DNA of 64,000 bases from UBA1240 sp045599185 (GTDB lineage: Bacteria; Spirochaetota; Spirochaetia; Treponematales; Treponemataceae), in assembly GCA_045599185.1 (NCBI GenBank), contig JAZRVO010000012.1, positions 124,001 through 188,000 of the forward strand, in the 5' to 3' direction. The notes beneath the pieces were generated by a model. It saw nothing but the letters and a program-made list of their open reading frames with translations, ran no database searches and was not told the DNA's origin. The translations under genes were made by a program, and so were the position numbers. Positions 51,183 to 59,723 of this stretch are shown piece after piece; the stretch's first letter is position 1, and the number at the start of each line of letters is the position of its first letter.

Positions 51183-51770
51183 CTACATTGAAATGCGGCC
51201 GCGGAAACTTCGCTGCAATGTAAGCTTGTCAATGTATTCAAGGTCGCCGCCAACCGGCAGCCCGGAAGCAAGGCGGCTGACTTTTACATTGCACTGGCTT
51301 AAAAGACGCTGCAAATACATTGCAGTTGTATCGCCTTCAACCGTAGGGTTTGTTGCAATAATTACTTCGGCAATCTGTTCATTCCGCACTTTTTCAATAA
51401 GTGGTGCAATTGCCAGCTGTTCAGGGCCTACACCTTCCAGCGGTGCAAGTACGCCGCCCAAAACGTGAAAAAGGCCTGAAAACTCGTGGCTTGCTTCAAT
51501 TGTCTGCACGTCCTGCGCCTGTTCTACCACGCACAAAAGGCTTTTGTCGCGCAAAGAATCGCTGCAAATGTAGCACAAATCTTTATCCGTGTAGGCGCCG
51601 CAGTGAGGGCAGGGATGAATGCGCTGGTGCAGGGTAGAAAGTTCGCTTGCAAGATTTTTTGCAAGGCTTGGGTCAGACTTTAAAATGTGAACGGCTACGC
51701 GCGCCGCAGTTTTTTTACCAATTCCCGGCAGGCGTGAAAAACTTTCGGTTAATTCTTCAAGTGCGTTCAT
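51183..51770 (-). CDS. recR: Recombination protein RecR
   Basis: RecR works with RecO/RecF in gap repair. The 195 residues have the helix-hairpin-helix (SFSRLPGIGKKTAARVAVHIL), the C4 zinc motif CPHCGAYTDKDLCYIC and the Toprim domain (LLCVVEQAQDVQTIEAS, GVGPEQL, EVIIATNPTVEGDTTAMYL, ASGLPVGGDLEYIDKLTL). It overlaps the ybaB stop by one base (TAATG) and ends the conserved dnaX-ybaB-recR operon. Confidence 0.97.
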   Translation of the reverse strand: MNALEELTESFSRLPGIGKKTAARVAVHILKSDPSLAKNLASELSTLHQRIHPCPHCGAYTDKDLCYICSDSLRDKSLLCVVEQAQDVQTIEASHEFSGLFHVLGGVLAPLEGVGPEQLAIAPLIEKVRNEQIAEVIIATNPTVEGDTTAMYLQRLLSQCNVKVSRLASGLPVGGDLEYIDKLTLQRSFRGRISM

Positions 51771-52081
51771 TATGCGCCAAAACCCGGAATATTTAAGCCT
51801 GCTGCCATCGGGCCAAGCTTCTGTGCAATCTGGTCTTTAATTTTGCTCATTGCATCACGGTGTGCCGCAACAATCAAATCCTGCAACATCGGCACGTCGC
51901 GCGGATCAACGGCAATCGGATCCAGAAAAACTTTTACCATTTCCATCTGGCCGTTTACGGTTACTTTTACAATTCCGCCGCCACTTGAACCTTCGGCACT
52001 GATACCGGCAAGTTCGTTCTGCACCTTGCCGAACTGTTCCTGCAAACTCTGGGCATTTTTCAAAATTTCAAAAGGGTTCAT
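51770..52081 (-). CDS. ybaB: YbaB/EbfC nucleoid-associated protein
   Basis: This 103-residue protein starts MNPFEILKNAQSLQEQFGKVQ, and has the GGGIVKVTVNGQMEMVKVFLDP and VAAHRDAMSKIKDQ segments typical of YbaB/EbfC, a small dimeric DNA-binding protein. It sits between dnaX and recR as in many bacteria. ATG 52081 has GGAGG upstream; a start nine codons earlier is rejected for lack of a ribosome site. Confidence 0.93.
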   Translation of the reverse strand: MNPFEILKNAQSLQEQFGKVQNELAGISAEGSSGGGIVKVTVNGQMEMVKVFLDPIAVDPRDVPMLQDLIVAAHRDAMSKIKDQIAQKLGPMAAGLNIPGFGA

Positions 52082-52152
52082 ATTTCCTCCGTTATTTACA
52101 CTGTTCAAACATCGAATTTTTACAAAGCTTTTTCATTGCTTCTAAAAATAAT

Positions 52153-54861
52153 TTACTGATTCTTAGAAGCACTTCCAACTAACTGCCCCTTGAACATACG
52201 GCAAAGCAAGTCTACTTCCTGAGGAATCTGTTCGGCCTGCTGCTTTGCAAGTTCGCTGCTGTTGTCAATTTCAACGGCAAAAGTAAGGGGCCTGCCTGCA
52301 ATGTCAGAAAAAACCTGTGCAATGTAATGGTTTTCGCTGGAAATTTTATTTTTGGTAAAGGCGTTTTCTACCGTGCAGCGCACCGCACCGCCGACAGCCT
52401 GCCAGTTTTTTGCCTGTTTAAGCGAAGAACCAAGCATGGGCTTTGCCTCGCAAATCTGCATAATTGCGGCTTCTTTAAGGCTTTCAGCATCAATGCTTGC
52501 AGAACACGGTTTTTGCGCCGGTGCAAAAGCAGGCGGATTTTGGGCTTGAACAGGAACATTCTGCACCGCAGCCTGTGGAAAACCGTTAAAAGCATTTGAG
52601 TTTTCCACAATTTGAGGCTGAGCATGTGGAAAACTTTGGGCAGGAGTGTGAGACGGTGTTTGCGCTGCCTGCACCTGCGGACGGCTGACCTGCTGAAAAA
52701 ACTGCGGATTTTGTGCCGGTGCAGAAACAGGTGAATTTTCAAAACCATTGGGCTGTTCAAAAACGGCGGCAGCCCCTTCAAAACCCCGGGCACTTTTAGA
52801 ATATTCCGCCGGGTTAAAGCCCTGCAGCGCAGAATATTCTTCTTCCCGATATTCTTCCATTGCCTGGGCTTCGGCCGCGGCGGCTTCTTCCTGCGGCGTT
52901 AAATTACCGGAAAAAGAGGAAAAACCGCCATTTTGTGCAGGCATTCCATACTGACCGGGCTGGTTATTCTGCTGAAAATTTTGAAAAACCGGCGCACCAT
53001 TTTGCACGCTTGTCCCATTCTGCACGGCAGAAAAACCTGAACCAGTAGAAATTTTCTGTTCGGTCCTTACAAACTGACCATTTTCATAAGTTTTTAAAGG
53101 CGGCAAGTCTTTTGGGCTTGCACCCCAGTTAAGAGCTTTGCCTGCAATGGAAGCATATTCAGGTTTCTGCGAAAAAGTATTTGCCGGGTTGGTATTACTG
53201 GCAGAACCACCCGAAAACTGACCAACGCTTTCAAAATCCGTTGCCGGAACATTCTGCACGGCCGGCGCATTTGCATAATTCTGCTGGTTCTGTACGGAAT
53301 TAAACGCATTCTGGGCATTAAAGGCTGGCATTGCCGCCGCCTGCTGCTGAACGCCTGAAAAATTCTGACCATTGCCTGCACTGCCAGCTGGCGCACCGGC
53401 TGCAAAACCTGCCGCAAATCCAGAATTCTGTACGGGCTGGTTAAAATTTTCAGCTTTGTGCGGCTGCACCGGCGGCACGGTAAAAGAATTCTGTTCAACT
53501 GAAGGTACCGGATAAGCCTGAGAAACCGGCTGAACCTGCTGCTGCACCGAATTTTGCGGCCGGGCAATGTTCTGCTTCATCTGGGCAAACAGACTGCCTG
53601 CATCGCCCTTTGTTTGAGAAAATTCTTCGTTACTGCTGTTGTGGCTGACTACTTGCGCGGCTTCAGCATTGCCTAAGCCGCTATACAATAAAGGGCGGCT
53701 GCCACCTTGTCCGCGCTGAGGCAAAAGCAAATTGCGCCCGACATCAACGGCCTGCTTAACTTCCGCAGGGCTTACATATTCGGCAAGCCAAACCAGCCGC
53801 GAAACCGCCAGTTCTAGCTCAAACCGCGGCGAAAGGCTGTAGCGGATGTCGCGGAAAAGCTGAAGGAAAAGCGAAAGGGCGCGTTCAAGGCGAATTGTAT
53901 CCCATGCGCCAAGCACTTTTTTGGAAAACCTTTCGGCATTCTGCCCCAAAAGCGATTCTTTTGTAACGTTACTTTGAATTAAAAGCAGGCTTCGCAAATA
54001 GTCTGCAAAATTAACGATAAACTGTTCAATTGAAACGCCGTTCTGCAAAACTTCATCCAGTGCCTGCAAAACTTCGCCATTGTTACCGTCCACGCAAAGT
54101 TCGCAAATCTGGTTCAGGCGGTCTACACCAACCAGACCAAGCTTGTCGCGGATTTTGTCGTAGGTGATGTGACCGTTGCTGAAAGCCGCAACCTGATCAA
54201 AAAGCGTATAGGCATCGCGCACTGAACCGGTTGATTCACGGGCTATCCAGTAAAGGGCTTCGTCATCAGCCTGAATACCCAGTTCGGCGGCAGCACCGGC
54301 AAGAAGATTGCGCAGTGTTTGCGGCGCAACAAGCCTGAAATTAAACTGCTGGCAGCGGCTTTTTATGGTAGCAGGAACTTTATGAAGTTCGGTTGTGGCA
54401 AAAATGAAAATAACATAAGGCGGCGGTTCTTCAATTGTTTTAAGCAGGGCGTTAAAAGCACTGGTTGAAAGCATGTGAACTTCGTCAATTATGTAGATTT
54501 TATAGCGCAGCGCGTTTGGCGGAAAAAGGACTTCATCCTTAATCTGGCGAACATCGTTTACGGAAGTATTTGACGCACCGTCGATTTCAATTACGTCAAG
54601 GCTTGAACCTTTTGCAATTTCGCGGCATGCAGAACACTGGCCGCAGGGCTGAACGTTTGGCCCTTTTTCGCAGTTAAGGGCTTTTGCAAGAATGCGCGCA
54701 GAAGAGGTTTTGCCGCAGCCGCGCGGCCCTGAAAACAGATAAGCGTGGGCAATCTGCCCGGTTTGAATTGCATTTTTTAAGGTTGCTACAACAAATTCCT
54801 GACCGGCCAGATCTTCAAAACTTTGCGGACGGCGGCGCGTAGCGGTTACTTCGTAAGCCAT
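52153..54861 (-). CDS. dnaX: DNA polymerase III gamma/tau subunit
   Basis: DnaX is the clamp-loader ATPase and tau linker. Residues 1-230 hold RRRPQSFEDLAGQEFV, Walker A GPRGCGKTS, a zinc module (CEKGPNVQPCGQCSAC), Walker B IIDEVHML, and the sensor SRCQQFNFRLV. After domain III (about 370) comes a long Q/N/P/A-rich low-complexity region (about 400-770), then a small C-terminal domain. At 902 residues it is longer than usual because of that linker. Both gamma and tau may exist, but I see no clear A-rich slippery site. ATG 54861 follows a -10 box by six bases with no ribosome site, suggesting leaderless translation. Confidence 0.96.
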   Translation of the reverse strand: MAYEVTATRRRPQSFEDLAGQEFVVATLKNAIQTGQIAHAYLFSGPRGCGKTSSARILAKALNCEKGPNVQPCGQCSACREIAKGSSLDVIEIDGASNTSVNDVRQIKDEVLFPPNALRYKIYIIDEVHMLSTSAFNALLKTIEEPPPYVIFIFATTELHKVPATIKSRCQQFNFRLVAPQTLRNLLAGAAAELGIQADDEALYWIARESTGSVRDAYTLFDQVAAFSNGHITYDKIRDKLGLVGVDRLNQICELCVDGNNGEVLQALDEVLQNGVSIEQFIVNFADYLRSLLLIQSNVTKESLLGQNAERFSKKVLGAWDTIRLERALSLFLQLFRDIRYSLSPRFELELAVSRLVWLAEYVSPAEVKQAVDVGRNLLLPQRGQGGSRPLLYSGLGNAEAAQVVSHNSSNEEFSQTKGDAGSLFAQMKQNIARPQNSVQQQVQPVSQAYPVPSVEQNSFTVPPVQPHKAENFNQPVQNSGFAAGFAAGAPAGSAGNGQNFSGVQQQAAAMPAFNAQNAFNSVQNQQNYANAPAVQNVPATDFESVGQFSGGSASNTNPANTFSQKPEYASIAGKALNWGASPKDLPPLKTYENGQFVRTEQKISTGSGFSAVQNGTSVQNGAPVFQNFQQNNQPGQYGMPAQNGGFSSFSGNLTPQEEAAAAEAQAMEEYREEEYSALQGFNPAEYSKSARGFEGAAAVFEQPNGFENSPVSAPAQNPQFFQQVSRPQVQAAQTPSHTPAQSFPHAQPQIVENSNAFNGFPQAAVQNVPVQAQNPPAFAPAQKPCSASIDAESLKEAAIMQICEAKPMLGSSLKQAKNWQAVGGAVRCTVENAFTKNKISSENHYIAQVFSDIAGRPLTFAVEIDNSSELAKQQAEQIPQEVDLLCRMFKGQLVGSASKNQ

Positions 54862-54867
54862 TTTTAG

Positions 54868-54896
54868 AGAATAGCGCAAATTTGGCTTATTAGCAA
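54868..54896 (-). promoter_or_regulatory. Promoter of dnaX operon, leaderless type
   Basis: Minus strand TTGCTA (54891-54896), 17 bases, TATTCT (54868-54873), six bases to the ATG at 54861. Confidence 0.65.
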
Positions 54897-54917
54897 CAAG
54901 GCGGCGGCATTAAGGGC

Positions 54918-55066
54918 TAGGCTTTGGGGCGTTGCGGGCGCGCAGCAGTGAAGGAAAAAAGCGCAGCGTCTGGGCGGAGCAGGAATTGAGCGCAGCGGGG
55001 GCAGGGCGGGACAAGAAAAGGCAACGGGGTGAAATGGAACGAAACTGCGACCGGGCAGAACAGGGC
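54918..55066 (+). repeat. G-rich intergenic block, related to one at 59472-59580
   Basis: A purine/G-rich stretch (GGGGCGTTG, AAAAAAGCGCAG, GGGCAGGGCGGGACA) that stands out in the AT-rich intergenic DNA. The block after the second ABC operon has GGGCGTTG, AAAAAGCGCAGGGCAGGACA in the same order. Neither codes for a convincing protein. Confidence 0.45.
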
Positions 55067-55298
55067 GGTTATTATTTGAAAAAGATTGCAAATTTTTCGG
55101 TTTTTTGCGGTACAAATGCAAAATTTGAACTATTTTACACAATATATTTGCCGGTTCGTAATGACTTAATTGAAAAAAAATGATAGATTTCCGTTAAAAT
55201 TAAAACGCAGTGATGACCTTACATCATTATCCAGTCTTACGATGACTAAGCCGTTTTATAGACATTTTCACTAAATTCTGAAAATGCCTGCGAGTTTT

Positions 55299-55312
55299 AA
55301 AGCGCTTTGTCA
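55299..55312 (+). promoter_or_regulatory. Possible LacI-family operator and -35 box of second ABC operon
   Basis: AAAGCGCTTT (55299-55308) is a perfect palindrome with the central CG typical of LacI-family and cre-like operators. It overlaps TTGTCA (55307-55312), a candidate -35 box about 57 bases before the ATG. Two small hairpins (TGATG/CATCA, AGTC/GACT) lie at 55211-55245. Confidence 0.45.
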
Positions 55313-55368
55313 TCCCTGTTTTAAAACATCGCAATATTTCAATCTTTTTATTTATTATGGAGAAAAAA

Positions 55369-56637
55369 ATGAAAAAGATTTTTTTCATCGTCTCTTTGGT
55401 TCTGGCAGCCAGCCTTTTTTTTGCTGGCTGTTCAAAAAAGGCGGCAGGTAACGGTACTGCTGCCGATGTAGAAATCTGGCACACATACAACGGTGCGCAG
55501 AAAGAATGTCTTGAATCGCTGGCTGCAAAATTCAACGAATCCCAGACAAAGTACAACGTAAAGGTTTTAAGCCAGGATTATACAGGTTTTGCAAACTATG
55601 TGTACAATGCGGTTGCAAACGGAATCGGGCCGAACATTATTTTCAATTACGGCTCTACAGCCGTAGACTACGCAAATGAAGGGCTGGCACTTAACATTAA
55701 GCCATTCATTGACGGCGACAAATCTTTCAAAAAAATTATCGATTCCCTGCCGGAAGAAACAAAAACAGAAGTTTACGGTTTTGCCGACGGCGGCGTTTAC
55801 TATCTGCCTGGTGCAACAACCGGCCCTGTTTTCTTCTATAATAAAACCATTTACGATTCTTTAGGCCTTAGCGCGCCAAAAACATGGGAAGAACTTGCCG
55901 AAAACAGCCGGATTGTTTACGAGAAAAAAGGCATTCCGGGCTTTTATTCAGACGGGCTTGTAGATAACCTTCAGTCTTTGATTATGACCAACGGCCTTGG
56001 CTATATTGACGTTAAGAACAAGAAAGTTACTTTCTGTACTGAAAAAATGGTAGAAATTTACCAGTGGTACGCAGACAACTGCCAGAAAGGCTATTTTGAA
56101 TTCAATACAGTTGGACGCTATGCTTCGGAAGATTTGGTAAACTGCGACGTTGCGGCTTTTTCAGGTTCATGCGTTAATGACCAGTACGTTCAGATGGTAA
56201 ACGGCAACGAACTTGGCATGGCACCAATGATTGCATCAACCGGCGACAGTCACTTTTACACAGGCTGGAACCGCGGACCGGTTCTGTTCAAGCGTTCAGC
56301 AGAAGCTGACAAAGGCACTTACGAATTCGTCAAGTTTTTCCTTCAGCCGGAAAACAATGCAGAATGGGCAAAAGCCAACTCGGCACTTTCACCATACGGC
56401 ACAACTCAGGATCTTGCTTCATATAAAGAATACATTGCCGACCTGCCTTCAACTTCTGCACTTCCATGCGTTCACGCAAACATGAAATATTCCGGTTCGT
56501 TCCCTAACGTTACCGGTTCTGCACAAGTAAGAACCCTTATTGTTGATTACCTTAACAGCGTTGTAGACAACCGCCTTAGCGCCGAAGAAGCAGTAAAACA
56601 GCTTGAAACTGCATGTAACAAGGCTTTGCAGCAGTAA
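55369..56637 (+). CDS. ABC transporter, extracellular solute-binding lipoprotein (UgpB-like)
   Basis: The 422 residues start with a lipoprotein signal (MKKIFFIVSLVLAASLFFAGC, lipobox FAGC). The mature part is a family-1 binding protein of the UgpB type: VEIWHTYNGAQKECLESLAAKFN, NIIFNYGSTAVDYANEGLA, YYLPGATTGPVFFYNKTIYD, PKTWEELAENS and a terminal NAEWAKANSALSP. UgpB proteins bind glycerol-3-phosphate or related compounds, but other sugars are possible. ATG 55369 has GGAG upstream. It heads an operon with a dedicated ATPase and two permeases, complete in itself, unlike the operon at 830. Confidence 0.92.
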   Translation: MKKIFFIVSLVLAASLFFAGCSKKAAGNGTAADVEIWHTYNGAQKECLESLAAKFNESQTKYNVKVLSQDYTGFANYVYNAVANGIGPNIIFNYGSTAVDYANEGLALNIKPFIDGDKSFKKIIDSLPEETKTEVYGFADGGVYYLPGATTGPVFFYNKTIYDSLGLSAPKTWEELAENSRIVYEKKGIPGFYSDGLVDNLQSLIMTNGLGYIDVKNKKVTFCTEKMVEIYQWYADNCQKGYFEFNTVGRYASEDLVNCDVAAFSGSCVNDQYVQMVNGNELGMAPMIASTGDSHFYTGWNRGPVLFKRSAEADKGTYEFVKFFLQPENNAEWAKANSALSPYGTTQDLASYKEYIADLPSTSALPCVHANMKYSGSFPNVTGSAQVRTLIVDYLNSVVDNRLSAEEAVKQLETACNKALQQ

Positions 56638-56643
56638 TTTTTT

Positions 56644-57714
56644 ATGAAAGTAACCTTTAAAAACATTACAAAGAAATTTGATGATGTTACTGCCGTCAGT
56701 AATTTTTCTTCAGAAATTGCTGACGGTCAGCTGGTTTGTCTTTTAGGTCCTTCCGGCTGCGGAAAATCCACACTGCTCAATATGATGTGCGGAATTCATT
56801 CCGTAACGGAAGGCCAGATTTTTTTTGACGACCGGGACGTAACAAATCTTCCGATTGACTTGCGGAACGTGGGAATGGTTTTTCAGAATTATGCCCTTTA
56901 CCCCCACATGACGGTGCTTGAAAACATCTGCTTTCCCCTTGAAATGCAGAAAATGCCGAAAAAGCAAAGGCTGGAAAAGGCCGAAACAATTGCCCGGCTT
57001 GTTCACGTAGACAATCTGCTTAAACGCTATCCCAAAGAATTGTCCGGCGGCCAGCAGCAGCGGGTTGCAATTGCCCGTGCCCTTGTAAAATCGCCAAGCC
57101 TGCTGCTTATGGACGAACCGCTTTCCAATCTTGATGCCCGGCTTCGCATTGAAATGCGCGAAGAAATAAGGCGCATTCAGACAGAAACAAAAGTAACTAC
57201 CATTTTTGTCACCCACGATCAGGAAGAAGCACTTTCCATTTCCGACAAGGTTTTTCTTATGAAAGGCGGCTGCCTTGTGCAGGAAGGAATAGGGCAGGAA
57301 CTTTACCGCCAGCCCAAAAACCGTTTTGTAGCAGAATTTCTTGGAACGCCGCCGATTAACCAGATTGACTGCAACGAAAATGAAGAAACGTGCAGAAACC
57401 TGCTGAACGTCAGCAGTTTTTCAAAAGGCCTTCCGGCAGAAAACCTTAGGGATTTTGTACTTGAAGTTCGTGCCGAAAGTTTTTGCTTTAAGCCGTGCAC
57501 CGGCGAAGAAGCCGGTAATGCACCCCAGGCGGTTATAAGCCAGGTTTACGAAATGGGCAAGGAAAAAATTGCCAGCGTAAAAATCGGCAATATTCAGGCA
57601 CGGGCAGTTTTAACCGGCGACGAAGACTTTGCCATTGGTCAGGAACTTATGGTTTCGCTTAAAAAAACAGGTGTTTTTTTATTTAACAGGCAGAATGGAG
57701 AACGCGCCCTGTGA
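56644..57714 (+). CDS. ABC transporter ATP-binding protein (UgpC/MalK type)
   Basis: The 356 residues have Walker A GPSGCGKST, Q-loop FQNYALYPHM, signature ELSGGQQQRVAIARALV, Walker B LLLMDEPLSNLDARLR, switch His in VTHDQEEAL, and a C-terminal regulatory (TOBE) region as in MalK and UgpC. It powers the permeases downstream and could also serve the ATPase-less operon at 830, since MalK-type ATPases are often shared; that is inference. It starts six bases after the binding-protein stop, without a clear ribosome site, and its stop overlaps the next start. Confidence 0.95.
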   Translation: MKVTFKNITKKFDDVTAVSNFSSEIADGQLVCLLGPSGCGKSTLLNMMCGIHSVTEGQIFFDDRDVTNLPIDLRNVGMVFQNYALYPHMTVLENICFPLEMQKMPKKQRLEKAETIARLVHVDNLLKRYPKELSGGQQQRVAIARALVKSPSLLLMDEPLSNLDARLRIEMREEIRRIQTETKVTTIFVTHDQEEALSISDKVFLMKGGCLVQEGIGQELYRQPKNRFVAEFLGTPPINQIDCNENEETCRNLLNVSSFSKGLPAENLRDFVLEVRAESFCFKPCTGEEAGNAPQAVISQVYEMGKEKIASVKIGNIQARAVLTGDEDFAIGQELMVSLKKTGVFLFNRQNGERAL

Positions 57715-58649
57715 ATTTTAACCCGTTTGTAAAAATTAAAAAGGGTTTTGCCCCATACGGCAGAAAGGTTTTTGAAAGTGCCGAACCTTTTTTGTACCTT
57801 TTGCCTTTTTTAATTGGCGTTGGCATTTTTATCCTTTACCCGGTGATAAACGTTTTTTTAATTTCGTTTAAGGAAAAATATTCTGCACTGCGCCAGACTT
57901 ACGCAGGCTGGGGAATTGACAACTATAAGGAAGTTTTTTCTGACCCGAATTTTGCAAACGCAATGCTGAATACGGTTTTATACGTTGTCTTTGTTGTGCC
58001 TGTAAGCACAGCCATTGCCGTAATTGTTGCAAACCTGCTTAATTCCAAAATAAAGGGCATAGCAATTTTTCAGGTTGCGTATTTTATGCCTATGGTTACC
58101 TGCGTAACGGCCGTTGGGCTTGTATGGCGGCTTATGTACAACAAGCAGTACGGAATAATCAATTTTTTTCTGGGTTTTTTCGGCGTGCCCAAAATAGGCT
58201 GGGTTACGGAATCCGCGTTTTCCCTTGCGGCGCTGGTTATTTTTGGCATCTGGAACATTCTTCCGTTTACAATAATTCTTCTGCTTTCCGGCCTGCAGAA
58301 CATTGATGAAACTTACTACGTTGCCGCCCGTGTAGACAGTGCTTCTGCCGGTAAAATATTTTTCAGAATTACAGTTCCGCTGCTTTCGCCTACAATTTTT
58401 CTGGTATGCATTATCAATACAATTTCTGCGTTTAAGGTTTTCAGCGAACTGTACCCGCTTTTTAACGGCAAACCCGGCCCTTACAATAATCTGTACACGG
58501 TGGTTTACTACATTCGCTACGCCATGATGGAAAAACGCCAGTACGGGCAGGCAGCGGCAGCCGCAGTTATTCTGTTTTTGTGCATTCTTTGCTTTACGCT
58601 GGTTCAGCAAAGCCTGAAAAAATGGATGGGAAAAAGAGGTTTGCAATGA
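57711..58649 (+). CDS. ABC transporter permease (UgpA type)
   Basis: This 312-residue permease has six hydrophobic segments beginning AEPFLYLLPFLIGVGIFILYP, and a partly degenerate EAA loop (ETYYVAARVDSASAGKIFF then ITVPLLSPT). It starts with GTG at 57711, overlapping the ATPase stop in GTGA, so the genes are translationally coupled. Its partner is the permease at 58646. Confidence 0.93.
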   Translation: MNFNPFVKIKKGFAPYGRKVFESAEPFLYLLPFLIGVGIFILYPVINVFLISFKEKYSALRQTYAGWGIDNYKEVFSDPNFANAMLNTVLYVVFVVPVSTAIAVIVANLLNSKIKGIAIFQVAYFMPMVTCVTAVGLVWRLMYNKQYGIINFFLGFFGVPKIGWVTESAFSLAALVIFGIWNILPFTIILLLSGLQNIDETYYVAARVDSASAGKIFFRITVPLLSPTIFLVCIINTISAFKVFSELYPLFNGKPGPYNNLYTVVYYIRYAMMEKRQYGQAAAAAVILFLCILCFTLVQQSLKKWMGKRGLQ

Positions 58650-59473
58650 AAATCAGGCGCGCTGTTTCTTGTTTTTTCAAATATTTTGTGCTGATTGCCG
58701 GTGCTTTTGCGATGGTTTTTCCGTTTATCTGGATGATTCTCTGTTCGTTTAAAACCCATGCCGAAATTATTCAGGCAAAACCGGATTTTTTGCCGCACCA
58801 GATTAACTTTGCCAATTATTCAAAGGCTTTTTCAATGGCGCCTTTTGGAAAATATTTTATTAACTCGCTGATTGTGATGATTGCAAACACAATTCTTACG
58901 GCCGTTGTTACAATTTTTGCAGCCTTTGCCTTTTCGCGCCTTAAGTTTAAAGGCAGGGAATTTCTGTTTTCCTTTCTGCTCAGCCTGATGATGATTCCCT
59001 TTGAAATGCTTATAATTACGAATTACACGACGATTGTTCACATGGGGCTTTACAACACAATTACGGCACTGGTAATTCCTTTTGTTTCAAGTATTTTTTA
59101 CGTTTACATTCTGCGCAATTTTTTTGACACCGTGCCCGACAGCCTTTACTATTCTGCAAGAATTGACGGTGCTTCAAACTGGAAATATTTGTGGCGCATT
59201 ATGGTACCGCTGGCAAAACCTTCCATTTTTACAATCATTCTTCTTAACGCCCTTTCTTCGTGGAACTCTTTTATGTGGCCTCTGTATATTACTTCAGATT
59301 CACGGGCGCGTACTTTGCCCTACGGTTTGCAGGTTTTTACCACCGAAGCCGGAAGTTTTCCGGGATATCTGATGGCGGCTTCTACCGTGATTGTAATGCC
59401 GATGATTGTTCTTTTTATCGTGGCAAGAAAATACATTGTAAGCGGCGTTTCACGCGGCGGAATTAAAGGCTGA
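58646..59473 (+). CDS. ABC transporter permease (UgpE type)
   Basis: The 275-residue permease starts MKIRRAVSCFFKYFVLIAGAFAM, has six membrane helices and the loop DSLYYSARIDGASNWKYLW followed by IMVPLAKPS. It ends VSGVSRGGIKG, the usual family end. ATG 58646 overlaps the previous stop (ATGA) with AGAGG upstream. No terminator with a T run follows on the plus strand; a G-rich block (59472-59580) comes next. Confidence 0.93.
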   Translation: MKIRRAVSCFFKYFVLIAGAFAMVFPFIWMILCSFKTHAEIIQAKPDFLPHQINFANYSKAFSMAPFGKYFINSLIVMIANTILTAVVTIFAAFAFSRLKFKGREFLFSFLLSLMMIPFEMLIITNYTTIVHMGLYNTITALVIPFVSSIFYVYILRNFFDTVPDSLYYSARIDGASNWKYLWRIMVPLAKPSIFTIILLNALSSWNSFMWPLYITSDSRARTLPYGLQVFTTEAGSFPGYLMAASTVIVMPMIVLFIVARKYIVSGVSRGGIKG

Positions 59474-59593
59474 GCTTTTGGGCGTTGGTGCTGGGTGTGG
59501 CGCATTTGCGGCTGGTTGTGCGTAGCGTGGCGGAACACGGCAAAAAGCGCAGGGCAGGACACGACGTGATGCGGCTTGAAAAATTGCCAGCAA

Positions 59594-59651
59594 TAAAAAA
59601 ATCCCCCGGAATATTCATGCATTGCACATTTGCATAAAAATTCCGGAGGGA
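59594..59651 (-). terminator. Terminator of the formamidase gene
   Basis: Minus strand CCCTCCGGAATT pairs with AATATTCCGGGGGA around a long loop, followed by seven T. A second stem, GAAGCAGG/CCTGCTTC (59673-59702), lies between it and the stop. Confidence 0.75.
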
Positions 59652-59723
59652 AAATTATGGCTTTTCATTGAAGCAGGAGGAGGATTCTAAATACCTGCTT
59701 CAATTTCATTTCCTGAAGTTCAA

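Noticed and set aside
52153..54861. Programmed frameshift site in dnaX producing gamma
   Set aside because: I found no A AAA AAG-type slippery heptamer with a following hairpin at the expected position.
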